Shown here in pieces: positions 15,958 to 25,528 of a stretch of DNA of 47,793 bases. The translations under genes and the position numbers were made by a program. How positions within the stretch are numbered: the stretch's first letter is position 1; the number at the start of each line of letters is the position of its first letter. The notes below the pieces were generated by a model. That model was given only the letters and a program-made list of their open reading frames with translations. It did no database searches and was not told where the DNA came from. The stretch lies in contig JAEWXG010000006.1 in the NCBI GenBank assembly GCA_023396095.1, positions 1 to 47,793 of the forward strand, read 5' to 3'. Source of the stretch: Bacillota bacterium (GTDB lineage Bacteria; Bacillota; Clostridia; Christensenellales; UBA3700).

Positions 15958-18209
15958 TAATTAACACCTAACATTAATTTATTATTTAATTGATTACTAT
16001 TATATTTTTGCCCATTTCCTACCGCTTTTATTATATCTTCAATTAGTAAATTATCAATTTTGGTAAAATCTAACATAATATTTCTCTTATATATACCTTC
16101 TTTATTAAGCAACGAACCTGGAGTGTTATCAAATAGTATAAATTGACATAAATCAATCTTATTTCTATCAATAATAAAATCTTCACCATGATTTGTATAG
16201 ATAAATTCACCGCTATATTTACAATTTAAGCAATCTACGCCTAAACTTGCTATTAGCGGACAATGTGCAAAATGCATAAGTTCAACTCTCTTTAAGGCTA
16301 AAATAATACCTTCTGTTGCTAAATCATATTTCATCTCTATAGAATTAATATACTCATTAATATTATTTGCTTGAACAAAATATTTATTTAAAATATTTAA
16401 CTTTTCACCTAATATCACTTTAATATTTAATGAATATGCAATATAAAGTTGAGAAATTGAATTAGCAAACAATCCTATTTCTTTATATTTTTTCAAAAAC
16501 TCTATAATTTTATTGTTCTCTTTGGTGGTATTAATTAATGGAAATTTAACATAAATAGGCATTATTTTTAAAACTTTATCTAAATTTTCATAATCTATCT
16601 TGTTATAATCTTCAATATAGTATATAAATTTTGAGCTATTAATATCTTGAATTCTATAAATATCTGATAAGTTTGTAGAAATAAAATATCTACTTTTAAT
16701 ATTAGAGCTATTCAATTCAAATTTCTGACAATAAAGAGTTTTTTTGTCCATTAAACTAACATATTGAAAAATCATTTCTTTTTCTAACATGTCAATTAAT
16801 GTTCTTCTAACATATCCTAAAACAGCATTTGGAATAAATACATCTTTATCAAAGTTTAGCTCTAATTTATTTAAATAAAATGGTGTTTCGTTTAATTTAG
16901 ATAATTGTTGTTTAATAAGATCAAAACTCTGTTTGTTTATCGCTTCTTGTAAAAGATACTCTGTTACAATATTAATTTCTATATCCTTATGTCGAATTGT
17001 TGCTTTTAAATATGAAGATATTTCCCCAGATAGAGAAATATTAACCGGCATTCGTTTTTTATTATCAAGTATTTTATCTTTTAATTCTTTTGAAGATGTT
17101 AAATGAATATCAGCATTTAATCTATACTCCTTATTTGTAGGAATTAAACAAAGATTATTATTCTTATATATTATTTTATCTATAATAAAACCACCTAATT
17201 CTCTGTTATTAAAAACAATTTTCACCCCATCACCAACATTCAATTTTATTTTAGATTCAACAACTAGATATAAAACATTATTAATTTTTTGATATTTAAT
17301 AATTGTCCCCAGCTTATAACCAAAGTTTCCTTGAATATTTGGAAAAATTAAATCACTCTTTTTAGAAAAAATATATCCTTTAGAAAAATCACCTCTATTA
17401 TATGCGATTTTAGTGCTTATTAATTCATTTTTATAATCTTCATTTTTTAACGCTTTTGAATACAATAGAACTGCACTTTTTAAATACTCCAAAGATTTCA
17501 TTCTACCTTCAATTTTGATTGAATCTACGCCATTTTGCGCTAATATACTTAAATTATCTACTAAACACTGATCTTTTATAGATAAATAATATCCAAATTT
17601 ATTTGATATGGCAGAATAAAATTTTTTTCTACAATATTGCAAACATAATCCTCTATTTCCGCTATTACCGTTCTTAATTGAAGAAAAAAGACAAGCTCCA
17701 GAATACGATACACAAATTGCACCATGAACAAAATATTCAATTTCTAAGGTTGTATTTTCTTTAATTAATTGAATATCTTCTAATTGAGTTTCTCTTGCTA
17801 AGACAACTCTTTTAAAACCTAATAGCTCTAAAAATTTTGCTCCTTGAAGATTATTAATTCCTAATTGAGTGCTTGCATGTAAAACAATACTTATATCATT
17901 GTCTCTCATGAGATAAGGTATTGATAAATCTTGAACGATAATTGCATCAACATTAACTCTTTCAAGTTCTTTTAAATATTGAATTACTAAAGGTATTTCT
18001 TCGTCTTTAATCAATGTATTGATTGTTACATAAACTTTTACACCATAAAGATGAGCAAATTTAACAGCACTATCGATATTTGTTAAATTAAAATTTTCTG
18101 CTTTAATACGAGCATTAAATTGATCTAATCCTAAATAAACAGCATTTGCACCAGAATAAACTGCAACTTTAAGAGCATCAAGTGAACCAACCGGTGCTAA
18201 AATTTCCAT
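15957..18209 (-). CDS. U32-family protein, probable RNA hydroxylase (TrhP/RlhA type)
   Basis: 750 residues. It starts with the U32 signature MEILAPVGSLDALKVAV and GANAVYLG. The central cysteine block lies around 165-200 (FVHGAICVSYSGAC, then GLCLQYC). Distant members of this family hydroxylate RNA: TrhP (U34 of tRNA) and RlhA (C2501 of 23S rRNA). The middle region (about 300-450) fits the insert found in RlhA-like members. The old name peptidase probably does not describe its function. It begins immediately after pheT without a gap, so it belongs to the same translation-linked operon. Confidence 0.85.
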   Translation of the reverse strand: MEILAPVGSLDALKVAVYSGANAVYLGLDQFNARIKAENFNLTNIDSAVKFAHLYGVKVYVTINTLIKDEEIPLVIQYLKELERVNVDAIIVQDLSIPYLMRDNDISIVLHASTQLGINNLQGAKFLELLGFKRVVLARETQLEDIQLIKENTTLEIEYFVHGAICVSYSGACLFSSIKNGNSGNRGLCLQYCRKKFYSAISNKFGYYLSIKDQCLVDNLSILAQNGVDSIKIEGRMKSLEYLKSAVLLYSKALKNEDYKNELISTKIAYNRGDFSKGYIFSKKSDLIFPNIQGNFGYKLGTIIKYQKINNVLYLVVESKIKLNVGDGVKIVFNNRELGGFIIDKIIYKNNNLCLIPTNKEYRLNADIHLTSSKELKDKILDNKKRMPVNISLSGEISSYLKATIRHKDIEINIVTEYLLQEAINKQSFDLIKQQLSKLNETPFYLNKLELNFDKDVFIPNAVLGYVRRTLIDMLEKEMIFQYVSLMDKKTLYCQKFELNSSNIKSRYFISTNLSDIYRIQDINSSKFIYYIEDYNKIDYENLDKVLKIMPIYVKFPLINTTKENNKIIEFLKKYKEIGLFANSISQLYIAYSLNIKVILGEKLNILNKYFVQANNINEYINSIEMKYDLATEGIILALKRVELMHFAHCPLIASLGVDCLNCKYSGEFIYTNHGEDFIIDRNKIDLCQFILFDNTPGSLLNKEGIYKRNIMLDFTKIDNLLIEDIIKAVGNGQKYNSNQLNNKLMLGVN

Positions 18210-20609
18210 TTATCTTAACTCTGCTCCTAATTTATCATTGAGATTATTTAACACCTTATTGACCTTTTCTTGGATTTCTTCATCGGTGAATGTTGAATCT
18301 TTTGATCTAAATTCTAGAGAAATTGCAATTGACTTCATTCCTTTTCCAAGTTTTTCAGATCTATAAATATCAAATATTTTAGCATTGACAAGTTTGCTGC
18401 CGGCACTTTGTTTAATTGTAGATAAAATATCAGCTGCAGTTACTTCTTCTTTCACAACTATTGCAATATCTCTTGTCACAGCTGGAAACTTAGATATTTC
18501 TTCAAACTTGAAATTGTTTTTATACAATTCCTCTAACAAATCCAAATTAATTTCAGCTATGTAAAATTTATCTTGTATAGATAAATTCTTCATAACGAGC
18601 GGATGAATTTCGCCAAGTGAACCAACATATTTTGCTTCCACATATATATCAATTGAAATCCCAGGATGTAAATATTCTTTATTAGAACGAACAATTTCAA
18701 TTTTTTTATTATATTTTGTTATTACTTTTAGAATAATTGACTTGATTTGATAAAAATCTTCCTCGCTGCCATAACTTCCTACACATAAGTTGTAAATTTC
18801 ATTTGGCAATTCCTCTAAAGTCTTACCTGTCTTTGATATATATACTTTTGATATTTCAAAAAATCTGGTATCTTTTACGCCTTTTTTATAATTAGATGAC
18901 AAGATATTAATCATGGAAGGGATTAATGTTGTTCTCATTATTGAAACATCATATCCAAGCGGATTAGAAATTTCAATTGCTCCTCTTAACGGTGAATCAT
19001 CTTTTAAAAGTAAAGTATCAAACATTTTTGGAGAAATAAAAGAATATGTTAATATCTCTGAATATCCGTTTTCAACTAACTCTTGTTTTGTTTGATATAC
19101 TCTTTTTTGTGAATCGGTTCTGCCACCAAGTGTATGCTGAGCTTCTTTTATTAAAGTTGGAACGATATGCTCATATCCATAAAATCTTATTACTTCTTCT
19201 GCAACATCGTTTGCTGAAATTATATCGTCTCTAAATTCTGGCGGAATAATAACTAAATTAGTTTTATTTTCTATTGTTGTTTCAATCTGTAAATTGTTTA
19301 ATATTTTTGCCGCAACAACAATATCTACATCAATTCCTAATATTTCATTAATTTTCTTTATTGGGACAACAAGTGCTTCTTTTTTCTTAATTTCTTGTTT
19401 CTCGACAAGCACTCCCTCGATAATATCGCCCATATTATATTGACTAATTAAACTTAATGCTCTTTTATATCCTAATTCTTGAGAGTATAAATCGATACCT
19501 CTTTCATACCTAAAAGATGAATCAGATTTAACTCCAATCGCTATAGAAGTTCTTCTAATATTTTCTTTTAAAAATTTTGCAGATTCAAATATAATGGTTT
19601 TTGTCTCATTATTAATTCCACTATCCATGCCACCCATTACACCAGCAATGGCCATTGGCTTTTCTTTATTTGCAATTACTAATATATTTTTATTTAATTC
19701 ACACTCTTTATCATTTAAGAGCTTGATTTTTTCATGTTCTTTAGCTTTTCTTACATTTATTTCTTGTCCAATAATATTTTGATAATCAAATGCGTGCATT
19801 GGTTGACCAATCTCTAATAATATATAGTTTGTAATATCAACTATATTATTAATGCTTTTAAATCCCAATTTTCTAAGTCTTGTGGAAATTAATTTTGGCG
19901 ATTTTTGAATTTTAATATTTTCAACAGCCGACGCAATATATTGTGGACATAATTTTTTATCAGTTTTTAAATTTAAGATATTATTAATGTTTTTCTTACT
20001 AGTTACTTTATACTCAAAATTAGGCATACGTAATTTTTGATTTAACACAGCAGCAATTTCTCTCGCAATTCCTAACATACTGTTGCAATCCGGTCTATTC
20101 GATGTAACTGAGACATCTAAAATTATATCGTTATTACCTAAAACATTATTTAAGTCGGTGCCAATTTTTTCATCTTTATCCAAAATTAGAATGCCGTGCA
20201 CAGATGCGCCTTCATAATCAGCCTCTGAAATCATTAGCTCTTCTCCAGAGCATAACATCCCAAAAGATTCAACTCCTCTCAATTTACCTTTCTTTATTTT
20301 TTGCCCAGTAGGTAAAATGGATCCGTCTAATGCAACCGGAACTAAAGCCCCTTCAAAAACATTTGTTGCACCTGTTACTATTTGCAAATTTTGTTTATTT
20401 CCAATATTAATTTCACAAACTTGCAATTTATCCGCATCTGGATGTTTTGTTATTCTCTCAATTTTACCAACAACTACATTTTTCATGTTTTGTGATAAAT
20501 CAATTGTTTCTTCTATTTCAAAACCTATATTAACCAACTTTTTTGATAAAGTTTCAATATCAACATTTATATCAACAAAATCTTTCAACCAACTTAATAA
20601 AACTTTCAT
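18210..20609 (-). CDS. pheT: Phenylalanine-tRNA ligase beta subunit
   Basis: 799 residues, full length. An N-terminal EMAP-type tRNA-binding fold (about 40-150) is followed by the B3/B4 editing region and B5. The catalytic-like core then follows, and a C-terminal anticodon-binding FDX-ACB domain has FPAVTRDIAIVV near 705. It pairs with PheS to form the alpha2-beta2 enzyme. Its start lies 11 bases after the pheS stop. Expression should follow the Phe T-box leader ahead of pheS. Confidence 0.97.
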   Translation of the reverse strand: MKVLLSWLKDFVDINVDIETLSKKLVNIGFEIEETIDLSQNMKNVVVGKIERITKHPDADKLQVCEINIGNKQNLQIVTGATNVFEGALVPVALDGSILPTGQKIKKGKLRGVESFGMLCSGEELMISEADYEGASVHGILILDKDEKIGTDLNNVLGNNDIILDVSVTSNRPDCNSMLGIAREIAAVLNQKLRMPNFEYKVTSKKNINNILNLKTDKKLCPQYIASAVENIKIQKSPKLISTRLRKLGFKSINNIVDITNYILLEIGQPMHAFDYQNIIGQEINVRKAKEHEKIKLLNDKECELNKNILVIANKEKPMAIAGVMGGMDSGINNETKTIIFESAKFLKENIRRTSIAIGVKSDSSFRYERGIDLYSQELGYKRALSLISQYNMGDIIEGVLVEKQEIKKKEALVVPIKKINEILGIDVDIVVAAKILNNLQIETTIENKTNLVIIPPEFRDDIISANDVAEEVIRFYGYEHIVPTLIKEAQHTLGGRTDSQKRVYQTKQELVENGYSEILTYSFISPKMFDTLLLKDDSPLRGAIEISNPLGYDVSIMRTTLIPSMINILSSNYKKGVKDTRFFEISKVYISKTGKTLEELPNEIYNLCVGSYGSEEDFYQIKSIILKVITKYNKKIEIVRSNKEYLHPGISIDIYVEAKYVGSLGEIHPLVMKNLSIQDKFYIAEINLDLLEELYKNNFKFEEISKFPAVTRDIAIVVKEEVTAADILSTIKQSAGSKLVNAKIFDIYRSEKLGKGMKSIAISLEFRSKDSTFTDEEIQEKVNKVLNNLNDKLGAELR

Positions 20610-20620
20610 TTCGCACCTCT

Positions 20621-21643
20621 TTAATTAAATTGTGATAAAAATCTTTTATCATTTTGGAATAATAGACGAATATCTGGAATCCCATATTTTATCATAGCAA
20701 TTCTTTCAATTCCTAGACCAAATGCCAAACCACTATATTTTTTAGAATCTATTCCACAATTATCTAAAACTATAGGATTAACTATCCCGGCACCTAAGAT
20801 TTCTAGCCAACCAGTATTTTTACAAACTCTACAACCTTTTCCGTGACAAATTGCACAAGTTACATCAACCTCAACTGATGGCTCAGTAAAAGGGAAAAAT
20901 GATGGTCTAAATCTAACTTCAGTTTTTTCATCAAACAACTTTTTAGAAAATTCTAACAATAAACCTTTCAAATCACATAGTGTTATATGTTCATCGACAA
21001 CTAACCCTTCAATTTGATGGAACATCGGACTATGTGACGCATCATCATCCGGTCTATAAACTTTTCCAGGAGTTACTATTTTTATAGGAGGCTTTTCCTT
21101 AATCATAGTTCTTGCTTGAATTGCAGATGTTTGTGTTCTAAGCAACATATCGTTTGAAAAATAGAAAGTATCTTGCATATCTCTTGCAGGGTGATCCTTT
21201 GGAATATTTAACATTTGAAAATTAAACATATCCGTTTCAATTTCCGGGCCATCTTTAATGCTAAATCCTAACGACATGAAAATGTCCAATATCTCATTAA
21301 TTACCAATGTTACTGGATGTAAAGCCCCTTTTTTAACTAAGTCTTTATCTAATGTGATATCAATTTTTTCTTTATTTAATTTATTTTCTATAGCTTTTTG
21401 TTCTAAATTTTCTTGAATCTCTTTAAAAAATTCTTCAATCTTATTACGTGCTTCATTAATAACTTTACCCATTTCAGGTCTCTCATCTTGAGGCAAATTT
21501 TTCAATTCTTTCATTAATGACGCTAACTTACTGTTTTTACCAAGATATTTAGATTTAATTTCTAACAAAGCATTTAAATTATTAATAACACTGCTTTCAC
21601 TTTTTAAATCATCTACAATTTTTTCAATTAATTCTTTTATCAT
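20621..21643 (-). CDS. pheS: Phenylalanine-tRNA ligase alpha subunit
   Basis: 340 residues from the ATG at 21643, picked because AGGAGTG sits seven bases before it. A farther in-frame start at 21697 would fall inside the T-box terminator. The N-terminal coiled coil (1-90) is followed by the class II core. Seen: DGPEIETDMFNFQMLNIPKDHPARDMQ split over motif 1 and its loop, MFHQIEGLVVD, FRPSFFPFTEPS (motif 2 region) and GLAFGLGIERIAMI (motif 3). Controlled by uncharged tRNA-Phe through the leader. Confidence 0.97.
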   Translation of the reverse strand: MIKELIEKIVDDLKSESSVINNLNALLEIKSKYLGKNSKLASLMKELKNLPQDERPEMGKVINEARNKIEEFFKEIQENLEQKAIENKLNKEKIDITLDKDLVKKGALHPVTLVINEILDIFMSLGFSIKDGPEIETDMFNFQMLNIPKDHPARDMQDTFYFSNDMLLRTQTSAIQARTMIKEKPPIKIVTPGKVYRPDDDASHSPMFHQIEGLVVDEHITLCDLKGLLLEFSKKLFDEKTEVRFRPSFFPFTEPSVEVDVTCAICHGKGCRVCKNTGWLEILGAGIVNPIVLDNCGIDSKKYSGLAFGLGIERIAMIKYGIPDIRLLFQNDKRFLSQFN

Positions 21644-21654
21644 AAACACTCCTA

Positions 21655-21910
21655 TAAAAAACCCTAATACATTAACTGCATTAGGGCGAATATTCAAAAT
21701 ATACGCGGTACCACCTAACTTCGCAAATTCCTTTGCCTTGTTTTAAATAGCATTCGATCTATCAACGGGAGCTACTACCACTTCACATCCTAGCTCAAAA
21801 GTGAATTCATTAAATATCTTTTAAAATGTTTACACCAACCACATTCTCTCTTGATAAAAAATTATTTAACTACTTGTCTTTATCATCGCCTAAAAATTTA
21901 TATCATTATA
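21655..21910 (-). promoter_or_regulatory. T-box riboswitch leader, tRNA-Phe responsive
   Basis: The minus strand upstream of pheS holds the T-box core AGGTGGTACCGCG (complement of 21704-21716). It is followed by a terminator stem CCCTAAT/ATTAGGG (21662-21686) with a T run. Upstream is the AGAGAGAA (GA-motif) element of stem I. A UUC codon sits in the expected specifier position (complement of 21803-21805), which fits Phe. Uncharged tRNA-Phe would stabilise the antiterminator and turn on pheST and the genes behind it. Confidence 0.93.
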
Positions 21911-21917
21911 ATATACA

Positions 21918-21945
21918 ATTATACCCTTAATAAATGTAATATCAA
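21918..21945 (-). promoter_or_regulatory. Promoter of the pheS T-box operon
   Basis: On the minus strand TTGATA (21940-21945) and TATAAT (21918-21923) are 16 bases apart. A second TATAAT follows at 21905-21910. The transcript would start just before the T-box leader. It lies close to the stop of the upstream lipoprotein gene. Confidence 0.7.
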
Positions 21946-21950
21946 CAAAT

Positions 21951-22739
21951 TTAACCATTGAGTCTAAAATAAGAACGTATATATGAATCTTTCTCAAGTA
22001 TTTTTTTAAGTTCTTGAGCTTTTTTTAATTCATCTTCGTGCGGCTTTGACAATTCCTTTTTCATTCTTATTTTTTCTTCTTGTATATATCTATCTAGATT
22101 CTCATATAATAATGTAATATTCTCTACATCCTCATTCTCTTTATAATCAAACAAATCAATATTGTTTTTTACAAAAAGCTCAAAATCTTCTTGAGTAGTT
22201 CCTATAAAAGTTTTAAAGAAAGTAAAACTTTTTTTTGCGCCATTAATATAATATCCATTATCAATAAAAGAATTCACTGAATTCAACGAATAATTATCTT
22301 CTTCCATTTTTAAAATTAGATGCGAGGTTTTATATGCTATTCGCAATTTAAGTAATTTTTCTTGTTTATCATTATTTTCAAATGAAAATGTATTTAATAC
22401 CTCTAAATAAACATCATTATAAACATAAAAGTCATCTAAACTGCGTTTTTGCTCTAAATATAAGGACTGACTATCATCATAAACATATTGATAAAATATC
22501 CAATGAAATATTGCATCAGTAGCATTTTTTATATAACTAACTTTAGCATCGTTATCTGTTATTTGCATTGCCTGTATTTCATCGATAGCTCGTTGCTCAT
22601 TAGCAATTTTTTTTAGGGTTTGATTATAAAGCTCAACCTTTTCTTTATTTTTATCATTTTTTTCACAACTAAATAAAGTTAGCATGATGAGACTAATCAG
22701 AATAAATATCGAAAAAACTATGCTACTTTTCTTTTTCAT
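21951..22739 (-). CDS. Lipoprotein of unknown function
   Basis: 262 residues. A lipoprotein signal with lipobox LFSC (Cys25) is followed by a Lys/Asn/Glu-rich mature part that is almost wholly helical (several charged heptad-like stretches, 30-60 and 215-250). The protein would sit on the outside of the membrane. It follows the GH31 gene by about 40 bases and may share its transcript. Its stop is only a few bases from the pheS promoter. No family recognised. Confidence 0.75.
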   Translation of the reverse strand: MKKKSSIVFSIFILISLIMLTLFSCEKNDKNKEKVELYNQTLKKIANEQRAIDEIQAMQITDNDAKVSYIKNATDAIFHWIFYQYVYDDSQSLYLEQKRSLDDFYVYNDVYLEVLNTFSFENNDKQEKLLKLRIAYKTSHLILKMEEDNYSLNSVNSFIDNGYYINGAKKSFTFFKTFIGTTQEDFELFVKNNIDLFDYKENEDVENITLLYENLDRYIQEEKIRMKKELSKPHEDELKKAQELKKILEKDSYIRSYFRLNG

Positions 22740-22779
22740 CGTTTCAATCTAACAATTAGAGCGAAAGTATTATCAAATA

Positions 22780-24381
22780 TTATTGTTTTTCAAACACTAA
22801 CAGTATTTCCAGCGGATTATTAATCCTATAAGTTTTTCCACCATCATATACTTGATTTGAATTTAATTCTAACCACTTTCCTTTTGGTAATTTAACTTTT
22901 CTTTTCTTCTTTTTCCATACCATTGGAGCAACAATATATTTATCACCTAAAGCAAAATCAAAAATTCTATTTTCTAGCCCTTCTCCTGGATATTGATACT
23001 CCAAATATCTAATAATAGGTTCGCAAGTATCTTTCGCCTCTTTAGCTAATTGAATTATATAATCTTGATATTTTGCATGTAGGCTTGCTGTAGCAACACA
23101 AAGTTGTGAAGTCTGCTCTGGAGTAATTTTTCTTGAAGAAAATTTTGGCTTTATTCCACTATTAATATTCCAAAATGATTTTGAATATTGCATCATTGGC
23201 ATTAAAGCGGCACATTGTGCATAACGGATAATTAATTGAAAATCAAATTTCTTTCCTGGAGCAAAATCCAGTTCCATTCCACCACCAATCATATCAGGGC
23301 ATGAATACGGATGACCAATCATACCTAGAGCTAACATATTAGGAACTAAAGATCTAAGTCCGACAAACCTAATCCATCTATGTAATTTATCTGATAAACG
23401 TTGTGCTATACCTTCTCCGCCACATTTCCAACACGCTCTAAGTTCATTATATTTAAATGTATGTGCAAGTCTTGCCCAATTTATTGATTGTTCATTTGCA
23501 GAAGTTGGCTCAAATGTAATATCGTCATCTCTATAGTAAAAAGCATCTCCTGCATCTTGTTTAAATCCATCAATTCCATATTCATCAATTAATGATTGGC
23601 ATTGATCTTTAAACCACTGTACTGCATCTGGATTAGTTAAATCAAGAACATAACTGGCTCCATTCCACCACTTTCTAATTGCATACTCACCAGAACTATC
23701 TTTAACTAAACAATCATTTTCTTTTAAGAAATTTTCATGAATACTACCTGGCTGAACAAAAGGGCAAATCCATAATGAAACACTAAAACCTAATGACTTT
23801 AACTCGTCAATCATTTTCTTTGGCTCTGGAAATGTTTCTTTTTTAAATGACCAATCTCCAAAATCATTTTGCCAGCCATCATCAATTATTAATTCTCCAA
23901 CTGGCATTTTTTTATCAACAATGCTTTTTGCATAATCAATAATGTCTTTTTGATTTTGATTATCAATCAACTCAACCCAAGTGCAATATTGAGGCTTTAT
24001 AAACTTAGTCTCTGGAGGCATATTACCATTTGCTGGGAAATATCTTTTAGATGCTTCTAAATATGCGTTTCTTAAATTGTGGTATCCATCATGCAAATAA
24101 ATTTCACTTTTATTTGATTTAAAAATAATTTTATTTGCTATAACTTTTACTTTCATTCCTGAATCGCACCAAACATATCTTCCTTTTGTACTAACATAAA
24201 ATGGTGCAGACTGATTATATAATCTATTAGTGTAATCATTTATGTAATATGGTTTTCCCGCTCTAATAGGTAAAATCGAACCTAAAACAACGTTCCCTCC
24301 ATACCACCTTTCTTTCGGCAAAAATTTAACAACTTTTTTATATTGAGTAACTTGTAGGTCCTTATTTTGAGATTTTTCCAT
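22780..24381 (-). CDS. Glycoside hydrolase family 31 alpha-glycosidase
   Basis: 533 residues from the ATG at 24381, preceded by GGAGGAGAGAG; the upstream in-frame TTG overlaps this site and is unlikely. An N-terminal beta-sandwich (1-130) leads to a TIM barrel with GELIIDDGWQND, SLWICPFVQP and the nucleophile Asp in GIDGFKQDAGDA (about residue 280). The acid/base region follows at ACWKCGGEG. This compact GH31 type is close to the YihQ/myogenesis-regulating-glycosidase side of the family; the substrate cannot be read off. No signal peptide is seen, so it is probably cytoplasmic. Own promoter upstream. Confidence 0.88.
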   Translation of the reverse strand: MEKSQNKDLQVTQYKKVVKFLPKERWYGGNVVLGSILPIRAGKPYYINDYTNRLYNQSAPFYVSTKGRYVWCDSGMKVKVIANKIIFKSNKSEIYLHDGYHNLRNAYLEASKRYFPANGNMPPETKFIKPQYCTWVELIDNQNQKDIIDYAKSIVDKKMPVGELIIDDGWQNDFGDWSFKKETFPEPKKMIDELKSLGFSVSLWICPFVQPGSIHENFLKENDCLVKDSSGEYAIRKWWNGASYVLDLTNPDAVQWFKDQCQSLIDEYGIDGFKQDAGDAFYYRDDDITFEPTSANEQSINWARLAHTFKYNELRACWKCGGEGIAQRLSDKLHRWIRFVGLRSLVPNMLALGMIGHPYSCPDMIGGGMELDFAPGKKFDFQLIIRYAQCAALMPMMQYSKSFWNINSGIKPKFSSRKITPEQTSQLCVATASLHAKYQDYIIQLAKEAKDTCEPIIRYLEYQYPGEGLENRIFDFALGDKYIVAPMVWKKKKRKVKLPKGKWLELNSNQVYDGGKTYRINNPLEILLVFEKQ

Positions 24382-24410
24382 AACTCTCTCCTCCAAATAT
24401 TAATAATATA

Positions 24411-24439
24411 ATAATAAAGGTTTGCAGTTTTTTTTGCAA
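24411..24439 (-). promoter_or_regulatory. Promoter of the GH31 gene with an overlapping inverted repeat
   Basis: Minus-strand TTGCAA (24434-24439) and TATTAT (24411-24416) with a 17-base spacer. The -35 box is part of an inverted repeat TTGCA-N8-TGCAA (24422-24439), a reasonable place for a repressor site. No sugar-responsive regulator gene is nearby. Confidence 0.55.
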
Positions 24440-24517
24440 GAACTTGAAATTAACCAAAAACTTCCAAATATCGTATTTATAAATAAAATCTTAATATGAT
24501 AATTCACCATTGTCTAT

Positions 24518-24549
24518 ATAACAAGATAGCCACTTGGCTATCTTGTTAT
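24518..24549. repeat. Perfect 14-bp inverted repeat with tetraloop
   Basis: ATAACAAGATAGCC (24518-24531), loop ACTT, then its exact complement (24536-24549). It lies after the stop of the membrane-protein cluster. A good hairpin but without a strong T tract on either strand, so a weak terminator or an RNA-stabilising 3' end. Confidence 0.6.
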
Positions 24550-24578
24550 GTTATTTCATCTTATAATTTTAATATAAA

Positions 24579-25517
24579 TTAGTTTTTATCTATGTAAACC
24601 TTATCAAAATATTTTATTAATAAACTTCCTGCAGTAGATGATGTCAAAAATTCATCGTAGATAGATTCATTTGTATTATTACGTACAGCGTACCAACTAC
24701 TGGAATATGTATCTTTCTCGAATATAAGTCTATCATGCTCTACATCATATAACCCGAAATTATAGCCTGCATAAATATTATAGGGAGAATAATGTTTATT
24801 TATGGAAGAATTATCTGTTAATCTAATATATCTAGAATAATAGCTATAGTCTTTGAAATCATAAAAAATAATATCAAACTTTAAGTTAATTTCTCGATTT
24901 TTACGATTCTCGTTTCGAATAAAATCATATTTATTACTGTTATAATATTTTTCTGGTAATTCAGTATTATAGCTTGTAGAATGGTCACTACTATAATAAT
25001 CATAAAGTTCATAATATTCATCAAAGGTATCTTTTGTTAATTCCAATGTTAGTTTATCATACTCGAAACTTTTTCTTTTAATCTTATATATAGTTTTCTC
25101 CTTTACTAAATAGTAATTACTATTATAAAATTCTATTCGTGATATTTCATCTTTGCCTACTTTTTCAATACCATCATATGTATTATTATCTCTTAGACAG
25201 AAATAAGAACTACCATAAACATCCTTAAATATTTCATATTTGGACCTAAGATTATTAAATCTAAGCACAGCCTCCAAATCATCATATGTTATAAATCCCT
25301 TAGTCCTTTCCAGTTTTTTTAAATTATTCAATTCCGATTTTTCAAGACGCTCTTTATTGTCCATTTTTTGTGACTCAAGTCTATTTTCAGCCTCTAACCT
25401 CATATCAATAAACTGGTGTCCTTCATTCTGATAAACAGATATTGGGAAATATACAGCAAAACTAATAATAATTAGAAGTGTTGAAATTATATATGTAACT
25501 TTGCGACATTTTTCCAT
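24579..25517 (-). CDS. Membrane-anchored, Tyr-rich protein of unknown function
   Basis: 312 residues. One N-terminal membrane segment (about 8-28) is followed by a charged coiled-coil stretch (35-72) and a long extracytoplasmic domain unusually rich in Tyr, Asn, Asp and Ser (runs such as YYELYDYYSSD near 165). It has a good ribosome site (AAGGAG). Its start is 12 bases after the preceding gene, the last of a four-gene set with YccF. No family recognised. Confidence 0.75.
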   Translation of the reverse strand: MEKCRKVTYIISTLLIIISFAVYFPISVYQNEGHQFIDMRLEAENRLESQKMDNKERLEKSELNNLKKLERTKGFITYDDLEAVLRFNNLRSKYEIFKDVYGSSYFCLRDNNTYDGIEKVGKDEISRIEFYNSNYYLVKEKTIYKIKRKSFEYDKLTLELTKDTFDEYYELYDYYSSDHSTSYNTELPEKYYNSNKYDFIRNENRKNREINLKFDIIFYDFKDYSYYSRYIRLTDNSSINKHYSPYNIYAGYNFGLYDVEHDRLIFEKDTYSSSWYAVRNNTNESIYDEFLTSSTAGSLLIKYFDKVYIDKN

Positions 25518-25528
25518 AATTTAACTCC

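Noticed and set aside
24518..24549. Standard Rho-independent terminator
   Set aside because: The stem is perfect but neither strand has a good T tract directly after it.
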